Positions 54,801 through 62,668 of a stretch of DNA of 64,000 nt are shown piece after piece. Made by a program: the position numbers and the translations under genes. The notes beneath the pieces are model-generated. The model made no database searches. It had not been told where the DNA came from and saw only the letters and a list, made by a program, of their open reading frames with translations. The DNA comes from Terriglobia bacterium (GTDB taxonomy: Bacteria > Acidobacteriota > Terriglobia > Terriglobales > Acidobacteriaceae). The DNA is taken from positions 28,409 through 92,408 of the forward strand of contig JAIQFA010000011.1 of assembly GCA_020073525.1 (NCBI GenBank). The letters run 5' to 3'. Each line of letters starts with the position of its first letter. Positions within the stretch are counted from its first letter, which is position 1.

Positions 54801-55327
54801 CCAACGCCCTCATGCGGCAGCGATTCCGGTGGTCGTTCGGAATTCTGCAAGCGGTCTTCAAGCATAAGGGAGTCTTCGCGCGCAAAGGCGCTCTAGGCTT
54901 TGTAGCGCTGCCCAACATCCTCATCTTCCAGATTCTGCTTCCCTTGGTCTCGCCCTTCATCGACCTGATGTTCGTAGTTGGCGTGATCTGGTACTTCCTC
55001 CAGAAGTACTTCCATCCCGAATCCAACGATCCGGCCAGCTTCCAGCGACTCCTGATTTTCTTCGTCGCGTTCCTGGTGATTGATTTCCTCGCCTCGTCGA
55101 TTGCCTTCGCCCTGGAACGTCGCCGTCCCGAGGCCCGCGAAGACGCTTGGTTGCTAAGCCAGGTGTGGTTGCAGCGTTTCGCCTATCGCCAGGTCTTTTC
55201 CATCGTGCTCTTCCGGACCTTGAAGCGTGCTATCCAGGGGAGACCGTTCGCGTGGGACAAACTAGAGCGCACCGCCGCCGTGAAGTACGTCCCCGCCGAG
55301 CGTCGCGACTCGGTAAACGTCCCGTAG
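51812..55327 (+). CDS. GH18 + NodB deacetylase + GT2 three-domain enzyme
   Basis: A 1171-residue membrane protein. A membrane helix (about 27-44) leads to a glycoside-hydrolase-18-like domain (about 95-440) keeping the DxE end of its motif (Asp228, Glu230 in GLMIDFES). A NodB deacetylase domain (about 495-700) has TFDDGPD (506-512), His559/His563 and RPPYS. After two hydrophobic segments, a GT2 synthase domain (about 785-1010) has VAVLIPAYN, DAD (875-877), EDAD (966-969) and QRFRW (1003-1007), then C-terminal helices. It would make, deacetylate and perhaps trim a beta-linked aminosugar polymer. ATG 51812 was chosen by start of similarity. Confidence 0.9.
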   Translation: MAKQVFYDPKQARWRRIRRVFDAAALAFSLLVIFFIYSALRSEPLPDLSWLSEKKPYHALKENEKAKAREKRRLATLARAGHRHQARKAPSQLTFNSQQGVRAAFYVSWDAASYSSLREYARQIDLLFPTWLQVLSPDGHLQGVDPETNTMFDVVHGQTVHAVDDKVMPFLKTENTEIEVFPVVQNFDGTDFVPGVSNFLMNPEARANFRREIGVFLATDHYRGLMIDFESFPKKAQPGYVALLNELSSDLHAKGMKLYVSVQVRNEDFDYKAISAAVDGVVIMNYDEHFPGGTPGPVASQDWFTDNLDSAIDEIPKEKLIVAIGNYGYDWVERPKKGKLPHGVADKSVSVQEAWIGSRDAEEDVDYDGDALNPHFSYRDDDDFRHDVWFLDAVTALNEMRAAQALGINTFALWRLGSEDRSLWRVWDMPGEANASDRLKDVPPGQDVDMEGSGEILHIEAKPADGERELSIDKQTGLIDGETFKTLPEPYRVARYGASKNQLAMTFDDGPDPEWTPKILDILKREHVPGTFFLIGLEAQKFSSLTRRVYREGHEIGNHTFTHPDISSIGFSYMRVELNLTEQLFASRLRIRTMLFRPPYSVDAEPDTEDQVRPLELTQSLGYITIGNKIDTKDWNDQPALTPQQIAAEVLDHLPPCQPNDQKCGNIILMHDGGGNRKRTVQALPLIIDGARARGFEFVPVYQLMGKTKADVMPPLPTNQYFAALLNWISFGLFGATMTGITVVFFLGDILMTGRLISVGVLAIYDRICSHVHGTPEQIAAYRPRVAVLIPAYNEEKVIERTIQGALDSDYPNLRVIVIDDGSKDRTLEIARRAFAAEEAAGRVVILTKLNGGKAEALNYGLEHIGDAEFFVGIDADTIIAPDAIARMVPHFLNPKVGAVAGNAKVGNRVNLWTRWQALEYITSQNFERRALNTMGAVSVVPGAIGAWRVAAVREAGGYHVDTVAEDADLTMALLRNGYRVQYEDLALAFTEAPTSANALMRQRFRWSFGILQAVFKHKGVFARKGALGFVALPNILIFQILLPLVSPFIDLMFVVGVIWYFLQKYFHPESNDPASFQRLLIFFVAFLVIDFLASSIAFALERRRPEAREDAWLLSQVWLQRFAYRQVFSIVLFRTLKRAIQGRPFAWDKLERTAAVKYVPAERRDSVNVP

Positions 55328-55374
55328 ATTTTGGTCCATAAATATGCCGCAAAATGTGCCGCAGATTTTGGGTG

Positions 55375-55442
55375 GCGCAGCTTCAGCTTCAGCGCTGCGA
55401 TAATAAGCCCGGTTTCAGGACCGGCTTTAGCCGCTGAGGGCC
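55375..55442. repeat. Family E-like repeat
   Basis: CAGCTTCAGCTTCAGCGCTG, then CCGGTTTCAGGACCGG and TTTAGCCGCTGAGGG hairpins in the gap before the tryptophanase gene. Confidence 0.55.
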
Positions 55443-55552
55443 GGCCCGTTTGCTGCTTCGATATCGTTGGTAATCGAAGACCCCCGCCGTCCCGTGATCC
55501 CCATCACTGACATCCTGCACCGCAAGGTATGTCCTAAGACAGAGAACCCAAC

Positions 55553-56932
55553 ATGCCCCGTACGATCATCGAACCCTTCCGCATCAAGAGTGTCGAGCCC
55601 ATTCACTGGACTACCCGCGCTCAGCGCGAGCAGTTGCTGCGCGCCGCCTTCTACAACCTTTTCCTTCTTCCCGCCGACGATGTCCTAATCGACCTCCTCA
55701 CCGATTCCGGCACTGGCGCCATGTCCACCCACCAGTGGGCGGCCATGATGGAAGGCGACGAGAGCTATGCCGGCAGCCGCAGTTTCGATCAGTTCCGCGA
55801 CTCGGTTCAGGACATTTTCGGCTACAAGCACGTGATCCCGACCCATCAGGGCCGAGCCGCCGAGCGCATCCTCTTCAGCGTGATGTGCAAAAAAGGCGAC
55901 GTAGTCCCCAATAACACGCACTTCGATACCACGCGCGCAAACGTTGAGTTCGTCGGCGCCGAAGCCGTCGATCTAGTCATCCCAGAAGGCCGCCAGCCCA
56001 GCCTGAAGCATCCGTTCAAGGGCAACATGGATGTGGCCGCGCTGGAAAACCTAATCCAAAAAGTGGGTCGCGAGCGCGTGCCTCTCGTCATGCTGACCGT
56101 GACCAACAACTCCGGTGGCGGCCAGCCCGTCTCGATGGAAAACGTCAAAGCCGTGAGTGCCGTTTGCCGCAAGCATCGCATCCCGCTCTACTTCGATGCC
56201 TGCCGCTTTGCCGAGAACTCCTACTTTATCAAGATCCGCGAGCAAGGATACGGGCACAAGGCGCCCAAAGAGATCGCGCAGGAGATGTTCAGCTACGGCG
56301 ACGGATGCACCATGTCAGCGAAGAAAGATGGCATGGCAAACATCGGCGGATTCCTCTGTACCAACGACGACTTGCTGGCGCAGCAGGAGAAGAACCTGCT
56401 CATCCTAACCGAGGGCTATCCCACCTACGGAGGCTTGGCCGGGCGCGATCTAGAAGCCGTCGCCGTCGGAGTCCAGGAAGCGCTGCACGAGGACTACCTC
56501 GAATACCGCATAGCCTCGACCGCCTATCTAGGCAACCACATCGCCGAGCAGGGAGTGCCCATCGTTCAGCCGCCCGGAGGCCACGCCGTCTACATCGACG
56601 CCCGCGCCTTCCTGCCCCACATCCCGCCCGATCACTTTCCCGCCGTAGCCCTAGCCAATGAACTCTATCTCGAAGGCGGCATCCGCTCCGTAGAGATCGG
56701 CACGCTGATGTTCGGAGCCGCCGCAAAGATGGACTTAGTGCGTCTGGCGATCCCCCGCCGCGTCTACACCCAGAGCCACATCGACTACGTGGTCGAAATC
56801 ATCCTCGAAGTCTGGAAGAAGCGCGACCAGATTCACGGCATGAAGCTGAGCTACGAAGCCCCATTCTTACGCCACTTCACCGCCAAACTGGAACCGGAAC
56901 CTGCGGAGGTAGTGACTGGGGCGTTGCGCTGA
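55553..56932 (+). CDS. tnaA: Tryptophanase
   Basis: A 459-residue PLP beta-eliminating lyase. PLP lysine lies in MSAKKDGMANIGGF (Lys258), with HQGRAAE (98-104) and GLAGRDLEAV. Tryptophanase and tyrosine phenol-lyase are close relatives. The diagnostic positions favour tryptophanase: Asp125 (HFDTTR, Thr in phenol-lyases) and Ile in GIRSVEIG (Arg in phenol-lyases). It would split tryptophan to indole, pyruvate and ammonia. The lysine region as a whole (SYGDGCTMS) is nearer to phenol-lyases, so assay is needed. No tna leader peptide or permease gene lies beside it. Confidence 0.85.
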   Translation: MPRTIIEPFRIKSVEPIHWTTRAQREQLLRAAFYNLFLLPADDVLIDLLTDSGTGAMSTHQWAAMMEGDESYAGSRSFDQFRDSVQDIFGYKHVIPTHQGRAAERILFSVMCKKGDVVPNNTHFDTTRANVEFVGAEAVDLVIPEGRQPSLKHPFKGNMDVAALENLIQKVGRERVPLVMLTVTNNSGGGQPVSMENVKAVSAVCRKHRIPLYFDACRFAENSYFIKIREQGYGHKAPKEIAQEMFSYGDGCTMSAKKDGMANIGGFLCTNDDLLAQQEKNLLILTEGYPTYGGLAGRDLEAVAVGVQEALHEDYLEYRIASTAYLGNHIAEQGVPIVQPPGGHAVYIDARAFLPHIPPDHFPAVALANELYLEGGIRSVEIGTLMFGAAAKMDLVRLAIPRRVYTQSHIDYVVEIILEVWKKRDQIHGMKLSYEAPFLRHFTAKLEPEPAEVVTGALR

Positions 56933-56956
56933 TTCTGTGCTGGCAAGAGCTACTTT

Positions 56957-56984
56957 GTCATCTTGAGCGAAGCGAAGGATCCAT
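56957..56984. repeat. Family C repeat
   Basis: GTCATCTTGAGCGAAGCGAA, a single copy of the element found as an inverted pair at 34521-34602. Confidence 0.7.
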
Positions 56985-57080
56985 GGAGTTGCCGCGCGCG
57001 AATGTACAGGGTCTCGCTCCACCCAGCCACCATCGTGTCTGCACGTCGCCCACACGCAGACCCGCACATGGCTACTACGG

Positions 57081-58034
57081 TTACGACAAAAGCTGCAGCG
57101 ACTTCGCAATCAGTTCTTCGGTTTCCTTGTAAGGATCGCCCGAATTGTCGTACTCCATCGAAAGGCAGCCACGAAAGCCGCTCTTCTTGAGGATTGCGAA
57201 AACATACGCCAGATCCACCTGCACGTTGGCCCCTTGTCCCGTAGCCTCCGATTGTTTGACATGGCAGATGCCATAGGCGTGCTTGAACATCGACTCGACC
57301 CCGGCATACGCATCTTCGGGAGTCTTATGCATCAGTGAATTTCCAAAATCAGGCAGCGCTCGCAGCCACGGACTATTCACCTTCTCAATCAGCCGAACCA
57401 GAAATACCGGATCTTCCGTCACTGCATCGTCGTTTTCCAGATGAACCACCACATTGCGCGTGGCGGCGTGTTCCACGATCCGGAGCAGCGTGTCAGCGCA
57501 CCGTTCAAGATCAGGCGCCTGGTTATCAGCCGAAGCGACGTGGGTCCGAATGCCCGGAGAGCCCAGGGCAACGGCAGCATCAATCCATTGCTTGTTATCG
57601 GCGATGGCCCGTTCGCGTTCGCCACGGTCGGTCGCGTAGAAGCTGTGCTGTCCATCGAAAGCAATGTTGACCACCGCCGATCTTGCCCGGTCGAGCGCTG
57701 TCCGGAACTTCTCCAGATACTTCGCATCGAGTGATCGGAAATGACTGCTCCAGGGTTCGATTTTATTGATGTTGAACCGCGACTTTACGTGCGCCGCAAA
57801 TTCAGTCAGCTCCATTTTTGGCGCTGTAGGAGACGCCGAAGCGCTCACATATTCCGCTGGAACAATGAAGTCGCGAAAAGGATAAGAGGCCACCGCCAGG
57901 CGATCGCGCGGGTTGGCAGGGAAGGTGATATTCGGTTGAGTTGGTTCCCCGGCGGCGTCCAGATCGAAAGACCAGAGCAGCGCGCCCGCAGTCAGCATCG
58001 CGGATTGGGAAAGGAATTGTCGCCGGGTGTTCAT
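57081..58034 (-). CDS. Tat-exported sugar isomerase/epimerase-like TIM barrel
   Basis: A 317-residue protein from ATG 58034, chosen because GCGAGGCACAGG precedes it and a twin-arginine signal (NTRRQFLSQSAMLTAGALLW) begins there. The mature part is a xylose-isomerase-like TIM barrel with LENDD, DFGNSLMHKT and GCLSMEYDNSGDPYKETEEL, which include likely metal-binding Glu, Asp and His. It is probably an extracytoplasmic sugar or inositol isomerase/epimerase, substrate unknown. Tat export of such barrels is common in Acidobacteriota and Planctomycetes. Confidence 0.83.
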   Translation of the reverse strand: MNTRRQFLSQSAMLTAGALLWSFDLDAAGEPTQPNITFPANPRDRLAVASYPFRDFIVPAEYVSASASPTAPKMELTEFAAHVKSRFNINKIEPWSSHFRSLDAKYLEKFRTALDRARSAVVNIAFDGQHSFYATDRGERERAIADNKQWIDAAVALGSPGIRTHVASADNQAPDLERCADTLLRIVEHAATRNVVVHLENDDAVTEDPVFLVRLIEKVNSPWLRALPDFGNSLMHKTPEDAYAGVESMFKHAYGICHVKQSEATGQGANVQVDLAYVFAILKKSGFRGCLSMEYDNSGDPYKETEELIAKSLQLLS

Positions 58035-58099
58035 CCTGTGCCTCGCTCGCACTCGATGCTACATCAGACTGCATTTCCCTTCTTGACACAATTTGGGGT

Positions 58100-58128
58100 G
58101 TCCAAGCTCCGCTTGGGCGGGTCTGTGG
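58100..58128. repeat. Family G palindrome (intergenic copy)
   Basis: GTCCAAGCTCCGCTTGGGCG, the same sequence found inside the phosphatase gene at 36823-36852. Confidence 0.75.
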
Positions 58129-58244
58129 TTCGCCCATCACCGACGAAGGTCCTGTTCAAGCACCGAGGCTTTGATTGACTCACTCGTTCCCTCAACGTAA
58201 GATTTTGCGGCGATGAATACTGCAAGAAGGAAGTGTGATTGAAA

Positions 58245-58625
58245 ATGTCCGGCGCAGACCCTCCATCATCCCTATCTACGCCAGATGGTGAAACTCCCAG
58301 CCGTCGTTACCCCCGGCTCAGGTGCTTCATTGCGGTATCGCTGCGCGCAAAAGATCCCGACCTGTTTCTCATGGGCAATCTCTCCACGATCGGCCTTGGC
58401 GGATGTGGTGTAGAGACGGCAACCCCGGTCGAGACTGGAATGAGGGTTGAGGTTGTCCCGCTTGAAAACGAGCGCCTATCCGTCATCGGCAACGTGGTGA
58501 ATCTCCGTATTCTTTCCGGCAAGCCCGGTTACGGAATCGGCATCGAGTTCACTCGCGTGATCGGCAAACTCAGCGTGGAATTCGCCGGGGCTCAACCGGG
58601 CGCTGCCGGTTCGGATTGCACCTGA
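58245..58625 (+). CDS. PilZ-domain protein
   Basis: A 126-residue protein. The RRYPRLRC segment supplies the PilZ RxxxR-like basic motif (partly: R-R-Y-P-R) and NLSTIGLGGCGVET the D/NxSxxG motif; GIGIEFT closes the barrel. PilZ domains bind cyclic di-GMP and change the activity of partner proteins. The first motif is near-consensus, so binding is likely but unproven. An upstream TTG at 58239 is an alternative start. It stands alone in its transcription unit. Confidence 0.8.
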   Translation: MSGADPPSSLSTPDGETPSRRYPRLRCFIAVSLRAKDPDLFLMGNLSTIGLGGCGVETATPVETGMRVEVVPLENERLSVIGNVVNLRILSGKPGYGIGIEFTRVIGKLSVEFAGAQPGAAGSDCT

Positions 58626-58663
58626 CGCCGGCGAACTGGATCTCCACCAAAGCCTGGGCCGCG

Positions 58664-59203
58664 CTACTTGCGCGGCTCGCTGGAGGGCGGCACCAGGCCT
58701 TTGAGGCGCATGTAGGTGACCATGTTGCCGTAGTGCTCACGCCCGTGGAACGACAGCATGTAGAGGCCGGTCAGGCGGGCGCGGCTCCGGCCGTAGAGCG
58801 TCAACAGTTCGGCGCCCTGGGCGTCGGTCAGGCCCTCGAACGCCGCGTCACAGTAAGCGTCGGACTCCTTCAGCGCCGCGATCAGGTCGGCTTTGGTGGC
58901 CTTGTCCAACTCGACGTTGGGGTGGGCTACCCCTTTCACCACCCCGCACAGCCCGTTCTGCCCGAGGACGATGTGCGTGATCAGTTGACCGAACGAACGC
59001 ACCTCGGGCACCGGTTTGAACGCATAGTTCTCCTCCGGCATCTTCTCGGCGGCGCGCAGGATCATGGCCTTCACGAACCCCCACGCTTCGCGAGCGTCTG
59101 TGGTCAGCGGGTTGGCGGGTGCGGTTGGCTGGGTCTGACCAGCCAGGGGCAGCGTCAGGAAGAGGATCGTGGTTAGCGTGATGAGAAGTCGCAAGGTCGT
59201 CAT
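58664..59203 (-). CDS. Secreted DinB-family protein (paralogue 2)
   Basis: A 179-residue protein with a signal peptide (LLITLTTILFLTLPLAGQ) and a DinB-like four-helix bundle. Likely metal-ligand histidines are in QLITHIVLG and SFHGREHYGN. It closes with YMRLKGLVPPS, like the first copy at 9748-10305, and shares its MPEENYAFKP pattern. The two are paralogues. Function unknown. Confidence 0.82.
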   Translation of the reverse strand: MTTLRLLITLTTILFLTLPLAGQTQPTAPANPLTTDAREAWGFVKAMILRAAEKMPEENYAFKPVPEVRSFGQLITHIVLGQNGLCGVVKGVAHPNVELDKATKADLIAALKESDAYCDAAFEGLTDAQGAELLTLYGRSRARLTGLYMLSFHGREHYGNMVTYMRLKGLVPPSSEPRK

Positions 59204-59271
59204 GAGCGAATTCTAGCCGTTGCGCGCGGACCCCGCCGGGTTTTTCGACGAACGGCCACTTGTCTCGATGA

Positions 59272-59289
59272 GCGGCCTGTTCAGGCCGC
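59272..59289. repeat. Perfect 8-bp palindrome
   Basis: GCGGCCTG/CAGGCCGC with a 2-base loop in the 191-base gap between the DinB and LacI-like genes. Nothing else was found in that gap. Confidence 0.5.
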
Positions 59290-59394
59290 CGAGGGGCCAC
59301 TCGGTTGAGTCGGGCCGCGTGGAAGATGACCGGCGTAATCCGGTGAAGGTGAACCCCGGCGGCTAGCCGACATAGCCCATTGTCAGAATACAAG

Positions 59395-60615
59395 TTACCA
59401 CTGCAGACTGACGTCGATTTTGGCCTCCTTGAACTCGACTGGATGCTGCTTCGGTTGCCTGAGGAACGCAAGGAATTCCTGTGCCACGATCTGGCCGATG
59501 TCATTTAGTCCCTGGTTGATGCTAGGGATTCTCTGGGCCCGCGCGGGATCTGTCCCGTCGAATCCCAAGATTCGATCCGTTGCATCTTTGCCCTGGGCCA
59601 GCAGTATATGCTTCGTCGCCAACGCAAGCTCGTCACTTAGACAGACAAATCCGTCCGCGGCAGGGTTCGAAAGCACAACATCGTACGCTCGGGCCGCTGT
59701 GTAGTCCTCAACGAAAGCGAGTACAGGGCGCTTGCCGGCGTCCTTCAAGCCGGCGCAGACCATCTCGACACGCTCTTCTCGAAGGCTGGTGCAGGCCGTT
59801 GCCTCGACTGGGGCGAAGGGCGGAGGGCCCGATTGTTCGGGCATCGCCGCGACCACTATATTGCCACGAGTTCTTCGTCTGGCAACGATCGGTGTTGCCC
59901 GTGCCCACAAACGCACAAGCTCACGCACTTTGCCCTGTGAGGGCAGCACATGCGCGACAACCGGCCAAGGGTATCGGACGCGTGCGCCGTGAACGACAAT
60001 TGTCGGAAGTGCTTCTGAAAACGACGTGATCGTCTTCAGGGCGTCCTCACCCGGCGTAATGCGGAACCAGACAAAACCGTGGAGTGTCTCCTGTCGGAGG
60101 ATTCGCTCCAGAGTTCGGCTGATTTCGGGATCGGCCTGAGAAACCGCGTGTATGGTAACGAACAGATTGGCCATGCGGCAGGAACGTATGATGCTATCGA
60201 TGACCTGCAGATGAAACCGAGGATTGGGGGAGTTCTGAAGATCCGCGACCATGGCCAGGTAACGCGCACCCCGCGTCGACACAACCCCCGGAGCGGGAAC
60301 CGAGGGAGGGGTGAAGCCCAGAGAACGGGCCACCCCGTCGAGCTGGCGCAGCGCTCTCGCGCCCAGGTGATGCGTTCGGTTTTCTCCCGGGCGGAACTGG
60401 GAAAGATAGTGGCTTACGGCGCCGACGGAGAGTCCGGTCGCAAGCTCCAGTGCCTTGCGGAACCTGGAGTCGTCGACCCGGCCGCCGGGCCGCAGCCATG
60501 CTTGCCATTCGGAATACGCTACGCCCGGGTCGGACACGCCGAATTCTCGAAACCAATCCAGCGATAGGACGGGGAAGGACCCGCCCGTCCAGATCTTGAA
60601 AGCGGTTCTCGGCAT
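59395..60615 (-). CDS. LacI-like regulator with an extended N-terminus
   Basis: A 406-residue protein. About 45 unusual residues precede a LacI-type helix-turn-helix (about 50-75, SRFRKALELATGLSVGAVSHYL) and hinge helix (LRQLDGVARSLGFTP). The rest is a periplasmic-binding-protein-like ligand domain ending GFDGTDPARAQRIPSINQGLNDIGQIV, so the inducer is probably a sugar. Start ATG 60615 was preferred over an upstream frame that enters the divergent gene. It faces the 2H-phosphoesterase gene across a 62-base region with likely operator repeats, and may repress it and itself. Confidence 0.75.
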   Translation of the reverse strand: MPRTAFKIWTGGSFPVLSLDWFREFGVSDPGVAYSEWQAWLRPGGRVDDSRFRKALELATGLSVGAVSHYLSQFRPGENRTHHLGARALRQLDGVARSLGFTPPSVPAPGVVSTRGARYLAMVADLQNSPNPRFHLQVIDSIIRSCRMANLFVTIHAVSQADPEISRTLERILRQETLHGFVWFRITPGEDALKTITSFSEALPTIVVHGARVRYPWPVVAHVLPSQGKVRELVRLWARATPIVARRRTRGNIVVAAMPEQSGPPPFAPVEATACTSLREERVEMVCAGLKDAGKRPVLAFVEDYTAARAYDVVLSNPAADGFVCLSDELALATKHILLAQGKDATDRILGFDGTDPARAQRIPSINQGLNDIGQIVAQEFLAFLRQPKQHPVEFKEAKIDVSLQW

Positions 60616-60617
60616 CG

Positions 60618-60660
60618 ATACTAAGTATAATACCGATACCGATACGAAATGGACTAGTAT
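60618..60660. promoter_or_regulatory. Divergent promoter/operator
   Basis: ATACTA (60618-60623) and TAGTAT (60655-60660) form an inverted repeat. Between them TATAAT (60626-60631) can act as a plus-strand -10, and CCGATACCGATAC is a direct repeat. A plausible site for the LacI-like regulator. Confidence 0.45.
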
Positions 60661-60677
60661 TGTCTTTGGAGGCCACC

Positions 60678-61469
60678 ATGTTCCATCCAAGCCCGAAGGC
60701 TCTTGCGGTTGCGCCCGTCACATTCCCGCGCTTTGAAGGCACAACCTACCTTTTTGACAACCCAGGAAACAGCCTGGCGCCGCACGGGTGCGGTCTCTCT
60801 GTGGTGCACTGCAATCTGGACGCCCCCGAGCTCAGCCTGTTCCGGTTTGTTCACAGAGGTCTTACCGAAAGGCTCGGACTCGTTCGCATCATGGAACGAT
60901 ACCGGTTCCGGCCCGTGCCGCCCGCGGCTATGCATGTGACCGCGTGCGACCACGTCAACCTGCTCAACCTGGAAGATCTGGCGAGCGATGCACGGGGCCG
61001 CTACCGGGCATTCCTGAAGGAAATGCCAACCTCACTGGTTCACCCACCATCTGGCCTGCTGCCCCCAACTGAGATCTGGCCGGAAAAGAAGCGAGGAGGC
61101 CAACGAGTCCGTTTTCGCTTCCGACAGTTGGATATCCTACGGTTCAACAGCCAGAGCGAGTGGTCGCTGGTGGCGATCCTGGCACCTTCCAGTGCCGCAT
61201 CAAAAAAGGTCTACGAACGAGTATCTGTCATGCGCGGACGGCTTGACGTGCAAGAGGCGCAGCGGATCGGAAAGCCTCTCAACCCAGATTGGATACCGCA
61301 CATCACACTCGGCTACTTCCCCGACGAGGGTCTCGCTGAAGCAGCGAAGGTCAAATTGACCGAATGGAACGCCGAAATGGAACCCGGGGGCCGTCGGCTT
61401 GGGGTTGAGTTCTCAACCATTCACCTGTATGCTTTTACAGATATGACGGAATTCTTCCGCTTGGTTTGA
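60678..61469 (+). CDS. 2H-phosphoesterase-family protein
   Basis: A 263-residue soluble protein. It has two H-x-T motifs, HVT (86-88, MHVTACDH) and HIT (208-210, IPHITLGYF), the hallmark of 2H phosphoesterases such as LigT and cyclic phosphodiesterases. The two are about 120 residues apart, as in some family members. They open 2',3'-cyclic phosphates or related bonds; the substrate here is unknown. Start ATG 60678 has a GGAGG site. The unknown gene starts 37 bases downstream and is probably in the same operon. Confidence 0.7.
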   Translation: MFHPSPKALAVAPVTFPRFEGTTYLFDNPGNSLAPHGCGLSVVHCNLDAPELSLFRFVHRGLTERLGLVRIMERYRFRPVPPAAMHVTACDHVNLLNLEDLASDARGRYRAFLKEMPTSLVHPPSGLLPPTEIWPEKKRGGQRVRFRFRQLDILRFNSQSEWSLVAILAPSSAASKKVYERVSVMRGRLDVQEAQRIGKPLNPDWIPHITLGYFPDEGLAEAAKVKLTEWNAEMEPGGRRLGVEFSTIHLYAFTDMTEFFRLV

Positions 61470-61505
61470 ACGTATGGGTAGCCCCTGGTTTGGAGGACCT
61501 TGGCG

Positions 61506-62477
61506 ATGACGGACGCGCCCCCTGTTCGGTTGATGATCCTATTCCCCTATTCCGCAAAATCCCCTGAAGTCTTCGAGAAGCTGGCGGTGGTGTTGAATGA
61601 CGCCAGAGCTGCGCGTCATTTGCATACGAGTGGGGAACCGCCGCTTCTTGTTATCAACAAGGACTCCTTGGAAGGTTACGAGAAGTTTCGCCAAAGCCAC
61701 CCAGAACTTGAGGGGACATATTTGCCTCACTTTGTGTGGGCCGTTGACACCTGCCAAATGTGGCTCTCCGGATGGGGGAGAATTCTGGACGAAAATCACG
61801 ATCCAGACCGGAAATCCCCACCGGATCTAGGCATCCTCCAGGTTCCTGGCGACTTGACCGAGATCAGAAGCAAAGACCCGCGTGAGCGTGAGCCTTTGAC
61901 GGAGTTCCTGGGCCGCCTGAAGGCGATGCGTCAGCGTCTGCAGGACGCCGATTTCGTGCTGGGCGACTTCGAGGTTGCACCGGAACAGGCCAAGCAGCTA
62001 ATCGACACGTACGGCACGTTCCCCCTGCTCTACAACTGGTTCCCTCAGGTTGCCAGAGAGCTCCGGCGTCGCCACATTGATCGCCCAAGATCCGAGTTCC
62101 TCGCTGTCTCCACTAAGTTCCTCGAGTCTTTTACGAAGACCGGCTTTCGCAAGTTTGCCTACGAGCAGACATTGGTCTTGTTGATCCATGCGATTCGCGA
62201 CCGCGGTTGGGAGATTGCAAGAGAGGCCATCGGGATCATCGGGGACTACGGCGGGGATCGTGGGTTCAGAGAAGCGACCGACCAGATCGAGCGCACCGAG
62301 CGTGTGTTGAAGCTGCTGTGGCGAGAGAGCAAGGGCATGGGGGAGAAGAATCTGAATTTCCCCGTTCGAGAGTTCGAGTACCGTGACGCGCGTTCGACGG
62401 CTATCCGAAGAAATGCGATGATTTGCTGCCAGAACTTCCTGGATCCCACGGGTTCTGACGATGGGTCCGGCAACTGA
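61506..62477 (+). CDS. Unrecognised 323-aa protein in the 2H operon
   Basis: A soluble protein without signal peptide or membrane helices. Notable segments: RLMILFPYSAKSPEVFEKL at the N-terminus, DADFVLGDFEVAPEQAKQLI, GTFPLLYNWFPQVARELRR, and a charged helical C-terminus (RGFREATDQIERTERVLKLLW). The alternating pattern early on could be a Rossmann-like or nucleotidyl/glycosyl-transferase fold, but no motif is firm enough to name a reaction. GGAGG lies 9 bases before ATG 61506. It is likely co-regulated with the 2H protein by the LacI-like regulator. Confidence 0.6.
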   Translation: MTDAPPVRLMILFPYSAKSPEVFEKLAVVLNDARAARHLHTSGEPPLLVINKDSLEGYEKFRQSHPELEGTYLPHFVWAVDTCQMWLSGWGRILDENHDPDRKSPPDLGILQVPGDLTEIRSKDPREREPLTEFLGRLKAMRQRLQDADFVLGDFEVAPEQAKQLIDTYGTFPLLYNWFPQVARELRRRHIDRPRSEFLAVSTKFLESFTKTGFRKFAYEQTLVLLIHAIRDRGWEIAREAIGIIGDYGGDRGFREATDQIERTERVLKLLWRESKGMGEKNLNFPVREFEYRDARSTAIRRNAMICCQNFLDPTGSDDGSGN

Positions 62478-62574
62478 TCCGTCAGCGCCTCAAGGTCCTC
62501 GACGCGGCGTTCTGGGAAGTTAACTTCCGACCGCTCCGCATCAAAGAGGCGCCAATGTGGTTGTCTAGCGGCTA
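62459..62574 (+). other. Short coding-looking remnant
   Basis: An open frame of 38 codons (RQRLKVLDAAFWEVNFRPLR...) overlaps the end of the unknown gene in another frame and ends at a stop. It has protein-like composition and might be a gene tail or a frameshifted extension. No start or family is recognised. Confidence 0.25.
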
Positions 62575-62668
62575 GGCCGAGTGCCTCCTCTGTCCGGCCG
62601 CATCGTGCGCTAAACTTCCCCTTGCTTACCGAGAGGAGTGCCTATATACTTATCCCTAGGAAACCGAG

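Noticed and set aside
55553..56932. Tyrosine phenol-lyase
   Set aside because: Asp in HFDTTR and Ile in VEIG match tryptophanase.
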